Made by a program: the position numbers and the translations under genes
The notes under the pieces: model-generated
The model's input: only the letters and a program-made list of their open reading frames with translations
Database searches by the model: none
What the model was told of the DNA's origin: nothing
Assembly: GCF_001011155.1 (NCBI RefSeq)
Contig: NZ_CP011479.1
Coordinates: 1,382,501 to 1,446,500 of the forward strand
From: Hoeflea sp. IMCC20628
Lineage (GTDB): Bacteria > Pseudomonadota > Alphaproteobacteria > Rhizobiales > Rhizobiaceae
Reading direction: 5' to 3'
DNA: 64,000 nt
Shown here: in pieces, positions 36,865 to 47,269 of the stretch
Position numbering within the stretch: position 1 is the stretch's first letter
Layout: every line of letters starts with the position of its first letter

Positions 36865-38105
36865 GCGCCGGCGTCGCGTTTGACGTGGAGATGAAAGCCG
36901 CCGTATATCGCCGAGCGATCGCGCGCGCCGAGCTCCCGGCTTTGCTCAATTCGGTAATCCCATTTGGTGAGAATTCCGTCGGGAACCCGGCCCGGAAGTG
37001 GTGAGTGCGCGGCGGCGGTGCGGTAGATGACGCGGGCATACGGGGTCGCGGTGCGAGTGATTTCGGCCCACAATTCGGACAACTGGCTGTCTGTCATCCA
37101 GTCCTGCGCATCGAGAAGCACGAAGGCGTCAACCGAAGCTGCGGGGCGGGCGGCGAGCATGGCTGTGATGTTCTCGTTGACGATCTCGACCCGGCCGGCA
37201 TTGCGGCGGATGGTTTCGAAATTGCGGGCTTCGAGATAGGGCGGCAGGCTGGCTGTCTCGCCTGGCTGATAGCCGCGGCCGAAAGCCTGCCAGGCAAAGT
37301 AATTGTCCTTGAGCGGAAAGCCGCAGGCCAGCTTTTCGGTGCGGGTTTTCAGCGCGCCGGTCATGCCGTCGGGCGCATCACCTGCCAAGGCATCATACTG
37401 CGCCGGTGGAATGCCAAGTCCAAACAGCGACGCGCGCAGCGAAGTCAGCGCCTTGAAACTGCGGCTGTCGAATACAGGTGCAATCCGCGTTTCGAAGAAT
37501 TCACGCTGCTTTTCGATGCTGTCCATGCGCAGCAATTCGCGCGGGTCGATACCGTAGAGTTTGCCGGTTACGTGGGCGGCAGAAATGAAGCGTCCGAGCA
37601 ATCCGGTCGAATAGAAGCCGCGGGTGAAACGGCTGATGCGGCGGCGTCCGTTGATTTCCCGCCCGCCCCAGTAGGCCCGCGTCTTCTCATCAAGATGCGG
37701 GCGGATGTGACGCTCATAAAGCGCAACATTGGTTTTCAGATTGGCGTGCCGGAACAGGTTGGAAAACGAGGTGTGGTCGGGCAGATGCGCAGCAGCTGCG
37801 AGCTTGAGCTTACCCAAAGCCACATGGGCGGGGGAGAGATCCACGGCAATAATCTTGGCCGGGTTCGCGGTCAGGTAGGACATGACATTGCATGAGCCCG
37901 AAGCGATGGTGACAAGGGTATCGGTCTCCTTGAGCGCCAGAGCTTCCATATCGACCAGCGGATCTTCCCAGATCTGCGGATAGACCAGGCCGCGGAACGC
38001 TGCCGAGAACACCCGCTCGAGAATGCCGGTCGAGGACAAGGCCGTGTTGCGGACGACCGCACCGTCGATACGAGCGCCGACGGCGGTGGTTTCAATCATG
38101 GTCAT
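36861..38105 (-). CDS. btaA: SAM:diacylglycerol 3-amino-3-carboxypropyltransferase BtaA
   Basis: The start at 38105 (MTMIETTAVGARIDG) has CGGAG eight bases upstream; the longer frame overlaps plcP and is rejected. The 414-residue DUF3419 protein contains FRGLVYPQIWEDP, the SAM-binding IASGSCNVMSYL and DAFVLLDAQDWM. It transfers the 3-amino-3-carboxypropyl group of SAM to diacylglycerol, giving diacylglyceryl-homoserine for BtaB. It lies 49 bases after plcP, whose product may furnish the diacylglycerol. Confidence 0.9.
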   Translation of the reverse strand: MTMIETTAVGARIDGAVVRNTALSSTGILERVFSAAFRGLVYPQIWEDPLVDMEALALKETDTLVTIASGSCNVMSYLTANPAKIIAVDLSPAHVALGKLKLAAAAHLPDHTSFSNLFRHANLKTNVALYERHIRPHLDEKTRAYWGGREINGRRRISRFTRGFYSTGLLGRFISAAHVTGKLYGIDPRELLRMDSIEKQREFFETRIAPVFDSRSFKALTSLRASLFGLGIPPAQYDALAGDAPDGMTGALKTRTEKLACGFPLKDNYFAWQAFGRGYQPGETASLPPYLEARNFETIRRNAGRVEIVNENITAMLAARPAASVDAFVLLDAQDWMTDSQLSELWAEITRTATPYARVIYRTAAAHSPLPGRVPDGILTKWDYRIEQSRELGARDRSAIYGGFHLHVKRDAGA

Positions 38106-38154
38106 TGTGATAACTCCGAGGGAGAGAAGAGGGGGCGGCCAGTCATGATAAGAA

Positions 38155-38994
38155 TCATGCCGCTTGGTCCTGCTTGCCTGGTATCTGTTTGAGGGGGGCG
38201 CTCTTGGCGACCTGTCCGGCCTTTTCCGGGATGCGGCGTGACCAGTCGATGATCTCCATACGGCCGTCGGAATGCTCGACGACGGCGGTGCAGCTTTCCA
38301 CCCAGTCGCCGGTGTTGATGTATCGGATGCCGCCGCGCATCTCGTTGGCGGCGTGATGGATGTGACCGCAGATGACGCCATCGGCGCCATGTTTACGGGC
38401 TTCATCAGCCAGTACTTCTTCGAAGTCGGAGATGAAGTTGACGGCGCCCTTGACCTTGAGCTTGGCCCAGCGGGAGAACGACCAGTAGCGCAGGCCCAGC
38501 AATTTGCGGGAGCGGTTGTGCCATTTGTTGGTCCACATCGCCAAGCCGTAGGCCATGTCGCCCAGATGGGCGAGCCAGCGGTGGTTCATCACCACCATGT
38601 CGAATTCGTCGCCGTGGATGACCAGCAACCGCTTGCCGTCGGCGGTTTCAAACACATCGCGTTCGCGCACTTCGATGCCGCCAAAATGAACGCCCTGATA
38701 GTCGCGCAGCATTTCATCGTGATTGCCCGGCACATAGATGATGCGTGTGCCCTTGCGGGCCTTGCGCAGCAGCTGTTGCACCACGTCGTTGTGAGATTGC
38801 GGCCAGTAAAAGCCCTTGCGCTTCATGCGCCAGCAATCGACGATGTCGCCGACCAGATAGATCGTCTGTGCATCATGCTCGCGCAGGAAATCGATCAGGA
38901 TATCCGCCTGACAATCGGGAGTGCCGAGGTGGATGTCGGAAAGGAATATCGTCCGGAATTTTTTGGTCACGGAGCCCGCCTGAACCTTGAGCAA
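38155..38994 (-). CDS. plcP: PlcP-like phospholipase C (metallophosphoesterase)
   Basis: 279 residues with calcineurin-like metal motifs in order: FLSDIHLGTPD, GDIVDCW, GNHDEML, HGDEFD and GHIHHA. This superfamily holds LpxH and the PlcP phospholipases that, in Sinorhizobium, strip head groups from phosphatidylcholine under phosphate limitation. Position directly upstream of btaAB strongly favours PlcP, because it would supply diacylglycerol and recover phosphate. The start is uncertain: TTG at 38994 or GTG at 38970 (VTKKFRTIFLSD). A Pho-box-like repeat lies about 45 bases upstream. Confidence 0.8.
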   Translation of the reverse strand: MLKVQAGSVTKKFRTIFLSDIHLGTPDCQADILIDFLREHDAQTIYLVGDIVDCWRMKRKGFYWPQSHNDVVQQLLRKARKGTRIIYVPGNHDEMLRDYQGVHFGGIEVRERDVFETADGKRLLVIHGDEFDMVVMNHRWLAHLGDMAYGLAMWTNKWHNRSRKLLGLRYWSFSRWAKLKVKGAVNFISDFEEVLADEARKHGADGVICGHIHHAANEMRGGIRYINTGDWVESCTAVVEHSDGRMEIIDWSRRIPEKAGQVAKSAPLKQIPGKQDQAA

Positions 38995-39037
38995 TCGTCT
39001 TGCTGGCAGGCTTAAACACGATTCAGTTCTCAGTTTT

Positions 39038-39054
39038 GTGACGGTGATTGTGAC
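39038..39054 (-). promoter_or_regulatory. Pho-box-like repeat upstream of plcP-btaAB
   Basis: On the minus strand two GTCAC units are repeated (TTGTCAC then CCGTCAC) at a spacing of 12 bases. A canonical Pho box repeats at 11 bases, and the halves match CTGTCAT only partly, so this is a weak candidate. Phosphate control of these genes is expected from known biology of betaine lipids. Confidence 0.3.
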
Positions 39055-39072
39055 AATGCGGTAGCGGCGGGG

Positions 39073-39828
39073 TCAGCCTGTGTCGCCATTTCCCTTGGAT
39101 GCATCGTTGTCGATGAGCAGTTCGACCCTGTCGGCAGCAAAGCGGGATTCGCCGTAGAGGACCGGCTGGCCTCGGGAATCAATATCAATCGCGCGGGTCA
39201 AGAGGACGATGGCGCCGGGCGAAAGTGCGAGCAGATCGAGATCTTCGCTGCTGGCATGCCGGGCTTCGATTGCCGTGGTCTTGCGGGTGTAATCGTCAAC
39301 GCCGAGCAGCGCCAGGGACGCCGTGATCGAGCCGGTCTCGGCATAGAGGTCGGCGATCTGAGCGAACCGCGCCGCGTCAAACCAGGAAGTGGCGGCCGAA
39401 ACCGGCACGCCGTCAGCAGCCGAGACTGTCGACAGTTCGATGACTGGCGTGCTTTCAGGCAATGACAGTGCCGTGGACACATGGAGCGGGGCGGGCAAAG
39501 TCTTGCTCGACAGCAGCTTGCCGGACCGGGTTTGCGCCTGATTTTCCAGGCCTGAGGAAAAACGCGTGCGCTGGCCGATGGGATAACGAAGACGCTTGCG
39601 GTCATTGAGAAAGGTGCCGCGGCCTTGCTCGGCGCGCAGGATGCCTTCCTTCTCCAGCGCTGCAATCGCGGCGCGGACGGTATGCCGGTTGACGCCGAAG
39701 CGGGTCGCCAGTTCCGCCTCCGAGGGCAGGCGCTCATCGGGCGCAAGTCCAGTGAGAACCGATTGGCGGATCTGGTCGGCGACCTGCCGCCACAGCGCGA
39801 TCCCGGTGCGTCTTTGCACAGTTTTCAA
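39073..39828 (-). CDS. phnF: GntR/HutC-family repressor PhnF
   Basis: The 251-residue protein starts at a TTG (39828) preceded by AAGGA. An N-terminal GntR winged helix (ERLPSEAELATRFGVNRHTV) and a C-terminal UTRA ligand domain place it in the HutC group; its place divergent from phnG identifies PhnF. It presumably represses phnG onward by binding the TTGTCTA/TAGACAA palindrome next to the phnG -10 box and releases in the presence of a phosphonate-pathway metabolite. Confidence 0.85.
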   Translation of the reverse strand: MKTVQRRTGIALWRQVADQIRQSVLTGLAPDERLPSEAELATRFGVNRHTVRAAIAALEKEGILRAEQGRGTFLNDRKRLRYPIGQRTRFSSGLENQAQTRSGKLLSSKTLPAPLHVSTALSLPESTPVIELSTVSAADGVPVSAATSWFDAARFAQIADLYAETGSITASLALLGVDDYTRKTTAIEARHASSEDLDLLALSPGAIVLLTRAIDIDSRGQPVLYGESRFAADRVELLIDNDASKGNGDTG

Positions 39829-39892
39829 ACCGGCTTTCCTTTCGTGGTGTCACAGGCTCGTCATACGCGCCGTTTAAGTGTAGCGTAAGTTA

Positions 39893-39917
39893 TATAATTG
39901 TCTAGATAAATAGACAA
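39893..39917 (+). promoter_or_regulatory. phnG promoter -10 and PhnF operator palindrome
   Basis: A perfect -10 hexamer TATAAT (39893-39898) abuts a perfect 7-bp inverted repeat TTGTCTA (39898-39904) / TAGACAA (39911-39917) with six bases between arms. The dyad covers the expected transcription start, so a bound repressor would block initiation. HutC-type regulators such as PhnF bind GT-N-TAGAC-like sites. A GTGTCAC/TCGTCAT pair (39847-39864, 11-base offset) is a weak Pho-box candidate upstream. Confidence 0.7.
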
Positions 39918-39931
39918 ATAAGGAGTTCTCA

Positions 39932-40414
39932 ATGTCGCTTGCGAAGAACGTGCAGGAAAACGCGCTAGCTCCGGACATCGCAGCGCGTCAAAGACGCCTG
40001 TCAGTACTGGCGAAGGCGCCAGGCAAGGAGTTGTTGTCGTGCTGGAAACAGGCCGAACTTGACCCCGAGGTGCATCTGTTGCGCGGCCCGGAATCGGGCC
40101 TTGTCGCCTTGCGCGGCCGTATTGGTGGAAACGGTCAGCCATTCCATGTCGGTGAGATGTCAGCCACACGGGTGACTGTGCGGATCGGGTCCGGTGAGGT
40201 CGGGCATGCAATGATCAGCGGGCGCGACACACGCAAGGCGCAACTGGTCGCAGTCATCGACGCGCTGGCGCAGGATCCCGCCCATGCGAACACGATTGAG
40301 CAGGTGATCGTTGCTCCGCTCGAAAAACTGGCTAGCGAGACAGATGCCAAGCTGCGCGAAGAGACCGAAGCGACCCGGGTCAATTTTTTCACCATGGTGC
40401 GAGGAGAAGACTGA
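39932..40414 (+). CDS. phnG: C-P lyase core subunit PhnG
   Basis: 160 residues starting MSLAKNVQENALAPDIA, preceded by AAGGAG. SVLAKAPGKELLSCW and PFHVGEMSATRVTVRI match the PhnG family. PhnG, H, I and J form the core complex; with PhnI and PhnL it catalyses transfer of the phosphonate to ATP-derived ribose. First gene of phnGHIJKL; stop and phnH start overlap (TGATG). Confidence 0.93.
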   Translation: MSLAKNVQENALAPDIAARQRRLSVLAKAPGKELLSCWKQAELDPEVHLLRGPESGLVALRGRIGGNGQPFHVGEMSATRVTVRIGSGEVGHAMISGRDTRKAQLVAVIDALAQDPAHANTIEQVIVAPLEKLASETDAKLREETEATRVNFFTMVRGED

Positions 40415-41034
40415 TGTCTGCTGCAACACACTCATCGACCGTTTATGAAGGCGGGTTCGCCGATCCTGTCGGCGCGTCGCAAAGCGTGTTCCGGGCATTG
40501 ATGGACGCGATGGCGCGCCCCGGCTCGGTACATGCGTTACCGGTTGTGACTGCGCCGCCGGCACCGCTCACGGCCTCTGCAGCTGCGCTGATTGCCACGT
40601 TGGCCGATGCCGATACACCGGTCTGGCTTGATCCAGCACTGAACAAGACTTCTGCAGTCAAGGACTGGATCGTGTTTCACACGGGTGCGCCGGTTACCGT
40701 GCATCAGTCGGAAGCTGCATTTGCGCTGGTGGCGAGCCCGCAGAGCCTCTCGGCGCTCAACGGATTTTCGCTTGGCACCCAGGAGTTTCCGGATCGCTCG
40801 ACGACAATCATCCTGCAGGTTTCCAGCCTGACGGACGGTGCCGCGCTGAAGCTCGAAGGTCCCGGCATCAAGCAGCAGGCAAGCCTGTCGCCCGATCCGA
40901 TGCCGCCGCATTTCGAGGCGCAGTGGCAGGCCAACAGGGCCGCCTTTCCGCGCGGCGTTGACTTGATCCTCGCCGGTCGTGATTGCGTGGCGGCTCTGCC
41001 GCGCAGCACCCGTCTTGTCCGTGAGGGAGCGTAA
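40414..41034 (+). CDS. phnH: C-P lyase core subunit PhnH
   Basis: 206 residues, opening with VYEGGFADPVGASQSVFRAL and DAMARPGSVH, diagnostic for PhnH. It is a homodimeric PLP-transferase-like fold without cofactor that serves as structural part of the PhnGHIJ complex. No anomaly is visible; the gene is translationally coupled to phnG and three bases from phnI. Confidence 0.93.
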   Translation: MSAATHSSTVYEGGFADPVGASQSVFRALMDAMARPGSVHALPVVTAPPAPLTASAAALIATLADADTPVWLDPALNKTSAVKDWIVFHTGAPVTVHQSEAAFALVASPQSLSALNGFSLGTQEFPDRSTTIILQVSSLTDGAALKLEGPGIKQQASLSPDPMPPHFEAQWQANRAAFPRGVDLILAGRDCVAALPRSTRLVREGA

Positions 41035-41037
41035 GCC

Positions 41038-42165
41038 ATGTATGTTGCAGTCAAGGGCGGGGAAGCCGCCATCGCCAATGCTCACCGTCTGCTTGGCGCA
41101 CGTCGCCGGGGGGACACGCAGGTGCCGGGGCTGACGCTCGAGCAGATTGCCGGGCAGTTGTCGCTCGCCGTCGATCGGGTGATGGGCGAGGGCTCGCTTT
41201 ACGATCCCGAGCTTGCCGCTCTTGCTATCAAGCAGGCGCGCGGTGACCTGATCGAGGCCGTGTTTCTGCTCAGGGCCTACCGGACAACCCTGCCGCGGTT
41301 TGGTCATTCCGAGCCGATGGACACCGGCGAAATGCTGGTCGAGCGGCGAATTTCGGCGATCTACAAGGATCTGCCGGGCGGCCAACTGCTGGGCCCGACA
41401 TTCGATTATACCCACCGCCTGCTTGATCCGGCTCCGGCTGGCGACGAGCCTGTGCAGGCACCGGAGACCGCGCCAGAGAGAGGTGAGAAAGTCACTCGCG
41501 TCTCCGACATTCTGGGCGATGAAGGGTTGATCGAAGATGATCCGGTGACGGACGCATCGCGGCCGGTGGCCGACATCACCCGCACGCCGACCGAATACCC
41601 GATGGGTCGCGATGCGCGGCTGCAGACACTGGCGCGTGGCGATGAAGGGTTTTTGCTGGCGCTGGCCTATTCAACCCAGCGCGGCTATGCGCGCAGCCAT
41701 CCGTTTGCCGGTGAAATCCGCATCGGCGAAGTCGATGTCGAGGTGATGATCCCCGAACTCGGCTTCACCGTGGCAATCGGCCGTGTGAAACTGACCGAAT
41801 GCCAGATGGTCAACCAGTTCCAGGGCTCGGCCAAGGCGCCGCCGCAGTTTACCCGCGGTTATGGGCTGGTCTTCGGACAGGCCGAGCGCAAGGCGATGGC
41901 GATGTCGTTGTGCGATCGGGCGCTGCGCGCGTCCGAGCTCGGCGAGGACATTGTTGCTCCGGCGCAGGACGAGGAATTCGTGCTGTCGCATTGCGACAAT
42001 GTGCAGGCGACCGGCTTTGTCGAGCATCTCAAGCTGCCGCATTACGTCGACTTTCAGGCCGAACTTGATCTGGTGCGCCGCATGCGCGCCGAGCATTTCG
42101 CCAGTGCGGCGAAGACCGAAGACGAGACATCCGCGACTGACGACGCCATGGAGGCCGCAGAATGA
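41038..42165 (+). CDS. phnI: C-P lyase core subunit PhnI
   Basis: 375 residues beginning MYVAVKGGEAAIANAHRLL. PhnI is the nucleosidase-like subunit that, with PhnG and PhnH, displaces adenine from ATP by the phosphonate. RSHPFAGEIRIGEVDVEV and CDNVQATGFVEHLKLPHYVD are conserved blocks. The length is close to the E. coli protein. It overlaps phnJ by four bases. Confidence 0.94.
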   Translation: MYVAVKGGEAAIANAHRLLGARRRGDTQVPGLTLEQIAGQLSLAVDRVMGEGSLYDPELAALAIKQARGDLIEAVFLLRAYRTTLPRFGHSEPMDTGEMLVERRISAIYKDLPGGQLLGPTFDYTHRLLDPAPAGDEPVQAPETAPERGEKVTRVSDILGDEGLIEDDPVTDASRPVADITRTPTEYPMGRDARLQTLARGDEGFLLALAYSTQRGYARSHPFAGEIRIGEVDVEVMIPELGFTVAIGRVKLTECQMVNQFQGSAKAPPQFTRGYGLVFGQAERKAMAMSLCDRALRASELGEDIVAPAQDEEFVLSHCDNVQATGFVEHLKLPHYVDFQAELDLVRRMRAEHFASAAKTEDETSATDDAMEAAE

Positions 42166-43097
42166 ACGCGCCGTTGAAAGACGCTCCCGTGCAAAACCTG
42201 GCGAGCTACAATTTTGCCTATCTCGACGAACAGACCAAGCGGATGATCCGCCGGGCGATCCTCAAGGGCATTGCCATTCCCGGCTACCAGGTGCCGTTCG
42301 CGTCCCGCGAAATGCCGATGCCCTATGGCTGGGGCACCGGCGGGGTGCAGGTGACGGCAGCGATCATCGGGCGCGAAGACGTGCTCAAGGTGATCGATCA
42401 GGGCGCTGATGACACCACCAATGCGGTGTCGATCCGGGCGTTTTTTGCCAAAACCGCCGGTGTAGCGACGACCACGTCAACTCCGGATGCCTCGATCATC
42501 CAGACCCGACACCGGATTCCGGAAACGCCACTGACCGAGGGCCAGGTTCTGGTTTATCAAGTGCCGATCCCTGAGCCGCTGCGATTTTTAGAGCCGCGCG
42601 AGACCGAAACCCGCAAGATGCATGCGCTTGAGGAATATGGCCTTATGCACGTCAAGCTCTACGAGGATATCGCCCGCAACGGCCATATCGCCACAACCTA
42701 CGCCTATCCGGTCAAGGTCGAGGGGCGCTATGTGATGGATCCGTCGCCGACGCCGAAATTCGACAATCCGAAAATGCATCAGTCTGAAGCGCTGCAGCTT
42801 TTTGGCGCCGGCCGCGAAAAGCGGATCTACGCGATCCCGCCCCACACCGAGGTAGTCAGCCTCGATTTCGAGGATCACCCGTTCGAGATCCAGCATTTTG
42901 AGCAGCCATGCGCGTTGTGTGCCGCAGAGCAGGTCTATCTCGACGAGGTGGTGCTCGATGACAAGGGCGGGCGCATGTTCGTCTGCTCCGACACCCATTA
43001 TTGCGAAAGCCGCCGGGCCGATGGCCACCGCGGCGCTTTGCTTGGCGATGAGCCGGAGCTGGGCGATGAAACCGATACCGCAAAGGAGGCGATGTGA
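42162..43097 (+). CDS. phnJ: C-P lyase radical SAM enzyme PhnJ
   Basis: 311 residues. The catalytic cysteine set is intact: Cys250 and Cys253 (CALC), Cys275 (FVCSD) and Cys281 (HYCESRR), exactly spaced as Cys241/244/266/272 of E. coli PhnJ, which bind the 4Fe-4S cluster and form the thiyl radical. It cleaves the C-P bond of alpha-D-ribose 1-phosphonate 5-phosphate, releasing the alkane and the 1,2-cyclic phosphate. The N-terminus is nine residues longer than in E. coli. Confidence 0.95.
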   Translation: MNAPLKDAPVQNLASYNFAYLDEQTKRMIRRAILKGIAIPGYQVPFASREMPMPYGWGTGGVQVTAAIIGREDVLKVIDQGADDTTNAVSIRAFFAKTAGVATTTSTPDASIIQTRHRIPETPLTEGQVLVYQVPIPEPLRFLEPRETETRKMHALEEYGLMHVKLYEDIARNGHIATTYAYPVKVEGRYVMDPSPTPKFDNPKMHQSEALQLFGAGREKRIYAIPPHTEVVSLDFEDHPFEIQHFEQPCALCAAEQVYLDEVVLDDKGGRMFVCSDTHYCESRRADGHRGALLGDEPELGDETDTAKEAM

Positions 43098-43921
43098 TGA
43101 GCCTTTCCGAGACACTTGAAGCGCCCGTCGACGCACTCGTCTCTGCAGCCAAACAGCCGCTGTTGAGCGTAGATAACCTGACCCGCGTCTACGGCAAACG
43201 CATCGGTTGCGCCGATGTGAGTTTTGATCTGTGGCCGGGCGAAGTGCTGGCGATTGTCGGTGAATCCGGCTCCGGCAAGACCACGCTTCTCAACTGCATT
43301 TCCTCGCGGATGACGCCCACTTGCGGTACGGTTCATTACCGGATGCGCGACGGCGCGAGCGCCGACATCTACAAGATGGCTGAAGCCGAACGGCGCTACC
43401 TGATGCGGACCGACTGGGGCTTTGTGCACCAGAACCCGATTGATGGGTTGCGCATGACAGTGTCTGCCGGCGCCAATGTCGGTGAACGGCTGATGGCGGT
43501 GGGCAACCGGCATTACGGCAATATCCGCAACACGGCGATTGAATGGCTGTCCCGCGTCGAAATCGATGAAGACCGGGTTGATGATCAACCGCGGACCTTC
43601 TCCGGCGGCATGCGCCAGCGGTTGCAGATTGCCCGCAATCTGGTGACCGAACCACGGCTGGTGTTCATGGATGAACCCACCGGCGGGCTGGACGTCTCCG
43701 TGCAGGCACGACTTCTCGACCTGCTGCGCGGGCTGGTCTCCGATCTCGGTCTTGCGGTGGTGGTGGTCACCCACGATCTTGCGGTGGCGCGGCTTTTGTC
43801 GGACCGGATGATCGTGATGAAAGAGGGCAGGGTGATCGAGGCCGGTCTCACCGACCGGGTGCTCGATGATCCGCGTGCGCCCTACACCCAGCTCCTCGTC
43901 TCCTCCATTCTTCAGGTCTGA
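43097..43921 (+). CDS. phnK: C-P lyase ATP-binding protein PhnK
   Basis: The start is the ATG overlapping the phnJ stop (TGATG); a GTG one codon earlier is possible. The 274-residue ABC ATPase has Walker A GESGSGKTT, signature FSGGMRQRLQIARNL and Walker B LVFMDEPTGGLD. PhnK docks on PhnJ in the core complex rather than on a membrane permease. Confidence 0.93.
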   Translation: MSLSETLEAPVDALVSAAKQPLLSVDNLTRVYGKRIGCADVSFDLWPGEVLAIVGESGSGKTTLLNCISSRMTPTCGTVHYRMRDGASADIYKMAEAERRYLMRTDWGFVHQNPIDGLRMTVSAGANVGERLMAVGNRHYGNIRNTAIEWLSRVEIDEDRVDDQPRTFSGGMRQRLQIARNLVTEPRLVFMDEPTGGLDVSVQARLLDLLRGLVSDLGLAVVVVTHDLAVARLLSDRMIVMKEGRVIEAGLTDRVLDDPRAPYTQLLVSSILQV

Positions 43922-43924
43922 TCT

Positions 43925-44628
43925 ATGAAAACGCTGCTTGTCGCTTCGGAAGTGAAAAAGACATTCGTCATGCATATGCGTGGCGGCGTCGAATTGCCGG
44001 TCGTCACCAATGTGTCGTTTTCGCTGAAATCGGGATCCTGCGCGGTGCTTGGTGGCCCGTCAGGCGTCGGCAAAAGCTCGATCCTGAAAATGCTTTACGG
44101 CAATTACGGCTGCGACAGCGGGCAGATTCTGGTCAACCATCACGGTCGACACATCGATATCGCCAGTGCCGATCCGCGCATGGTGCTGGCGATCCGGCGT
44201 GACACCATCGGCTATGTCAGCCAGTTCTTACGCGCGGTGCCACGCGTCTCGGCACTTGATGTCGCCGCCGAGCCGTTGATGATCCGGGGTATTGCGCAGG
44301 AGATCGCGCATCAGCGGGCGCGGGATCTGTTTACTGAACTCAATCTGCCGGAAAAACTCTGGTCGCTACCGCCAGCGACGTTTTCGGGCGGCGAACAGCA
44401 GCGCGTCAATATTGCCCGCGGCTTCATTACCGATCACCCGATCCTGTTGCTCGATGAGCCGACAGCATCGCTGGATGCAGCCAACCGCGAAGTCGTAATC
44501 GATCTGATTGCCCGCAAGAAGGCCGATGGCGCTGCACTGCTCGGCATTTTCCACGATCAGGACGTGCGCAATGCAGTGGCCGATCATGTGATTGACGTAT
44601 CGGCTTTTGCCACCGGAAAGACGGCAGC

Positions 44629-44632
<4 letters not shown>
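43925..44632 (+). CDS. phnL: C-P lyase ATP-binding protein PhnL
   Basis: 235 residues with Walker A GGPSGVGKSS, signature FSGGEQQRVNIARGF and Walker B LLLDEPTASLD. PhnL is the second ATPase of the C-P lyase and is needed for phosphonate ribosylation. It follows phnK by three bases and overlaps the next gene by four. Confidence 0.93.
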
Positions 44633-46140
<1,508 letters not shown>

Positions 46141-46238
46141 GCATAGGGCCACGGCGGAGACGGGAGCGCAAGCCCGCCAACGGCACAAATGCCGGACGGT
46201 CGGCCGTTTTGGAAGCGGGCCTGTGGAGCGTAACAAAA

Positions 46239-46256
46239 CTGACATCAAACCGACAT
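46239..46256 (+). promoter_or_regulatory. Pho box upstream of phnC
   Basis: CTGACAT-CAAA-CCGACAT gives two 7-base halves at the canonical 11-base repeat spacing with an A-rich spacer; each half matches the PhoB consensus CTGTCAT at 5-6 of 7 positions. It is 76 bases ahead of phnC and between that gene and the divergent B12 riboswitch. PhoB activation of phnCDE under phosphate limitation is the likely meaning. Confidence 0.65.
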
Positions 46257-46331
46257 TGGCCTTTCACATGGCTGGGCTAGGTCACTCCTCGAAGGTCGCA
46301 AGACCAAAAATGATTTCGAGGGAATTTGCCC

Positions 46332-47213
46332 ATGCTTGAACTGACCGACGTGACCCGCCGATTTGGAACAAATATCGCTGTTGATGCTGTCACGCTGTCG
46401 ATCCCGGAAGGCCAGATGGTCGGCGTTATTGGGCGCTCTGGCGCCGGAAAGTCAACGCTTTTGCGCATGATCAACCGGCTGACGCCGACGAGCAGCGGCG
46501 AGATCCGGTTCAAGGGCAAGACGGTATCAGGTCTCGGCGGTTCAAATCTGCGCAACTGGCAGCGTGACTGCGCAATGATATTCCAGCAGTTCAATCTGGT
46601 GCCGCGGCTTGATGTGCTGACCAATGTGCTGCTCGGTCGCCTCAATCATCGCTCCACGGTGCTCAACATCCTCAACATCTTTACGGTCGAAGAGCGCGCA
46701 AGTGCTCTGATGGCTCTGGAGCGTCTCGGCATCGCCCAGACCGCATTGCAGATGGCGGGCACCCTGTCGGGCGGCCAGCAGCAGCGCGTTGCCATCGCGC
46801 GGGCGTTGATGCAGTCGCCCTCGATGGTGCTGGCCGACGAGCCGATCGCCTCACTTGATCCGCTCAACGCGCAGATCGTGATGGACGCGCTCAAAGACAT
46901 CAATGAGCGCGAAGGCATCACGGTGATCACCAATCTGCACACGCTTGATACGGCGCGCGCCTATTGCGAGCGGGTGATCGGCATGGCCGGCGGCAAGGTG
47001 GTGTTTGACGGTTCGCCCGACGAGTTGACCACCGAGGCCGTGCGGATGATCTACGGCGCCTCCGCCGACGGCGCCGAAATATCCGAAGCCATCACCTCGA
47101 CATCGATTTCCGCCGGACGCCCAGTGCTGCCGGCCGAGCCGAAATCCACCGGTCCGTTGCAGCCAGCGCTTTGCGTCAAACCTGCAGCCGCCGGGGTCGC
47201 CTTGCCCGCGTGA
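46332..47213 (+). CDS. phnC: Phosphonate ABC transporter ATPase PhnC
   Basis: 293 residues starting [12 protein letters not shown]; a TTG two codons earlier is less likely. Walker [10 protein letters not shown], signature [15 protein letters not shown] and Walker [13 protein letters not shown] are intact. The last ~40 residues form a Pro/Ala/Ser-rich tail unlike the compact ATPase core. PhnC drives uptake of phosphonates through the PhnE permeases. Confidence 0.92.
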   Translation: MLELTDVTRRFGTNIAVDAVTLSIPEGQMVGVIGRSGAGKSTLLRMINRLTPTSSGEIRFKGKTVSGLGGSNLRNWQRDCAMIFQQFNLVPRLDVLTNVLLGRLNHRSTVLNILNIFTVEERASALMALERLGIAQTALQMAGTLSGGQQQRVAIARALMQSPSMVLADEPIASLDPLNAQIVMDALKDINEREGITVITNLHTLDTARAYCERVIGMAGGKVVFDGSPDELTTEAVRMIYGASADGAEISEAITSTSISAGRPVLPAEPKSTGPLQPALCVKPAAAGVALPA

Positions 47214-47269
47214 CAGGCCCCATCAACGGAATAGCCGGCATCCTGCCGGATCTCACCAGGAGCAGATCA

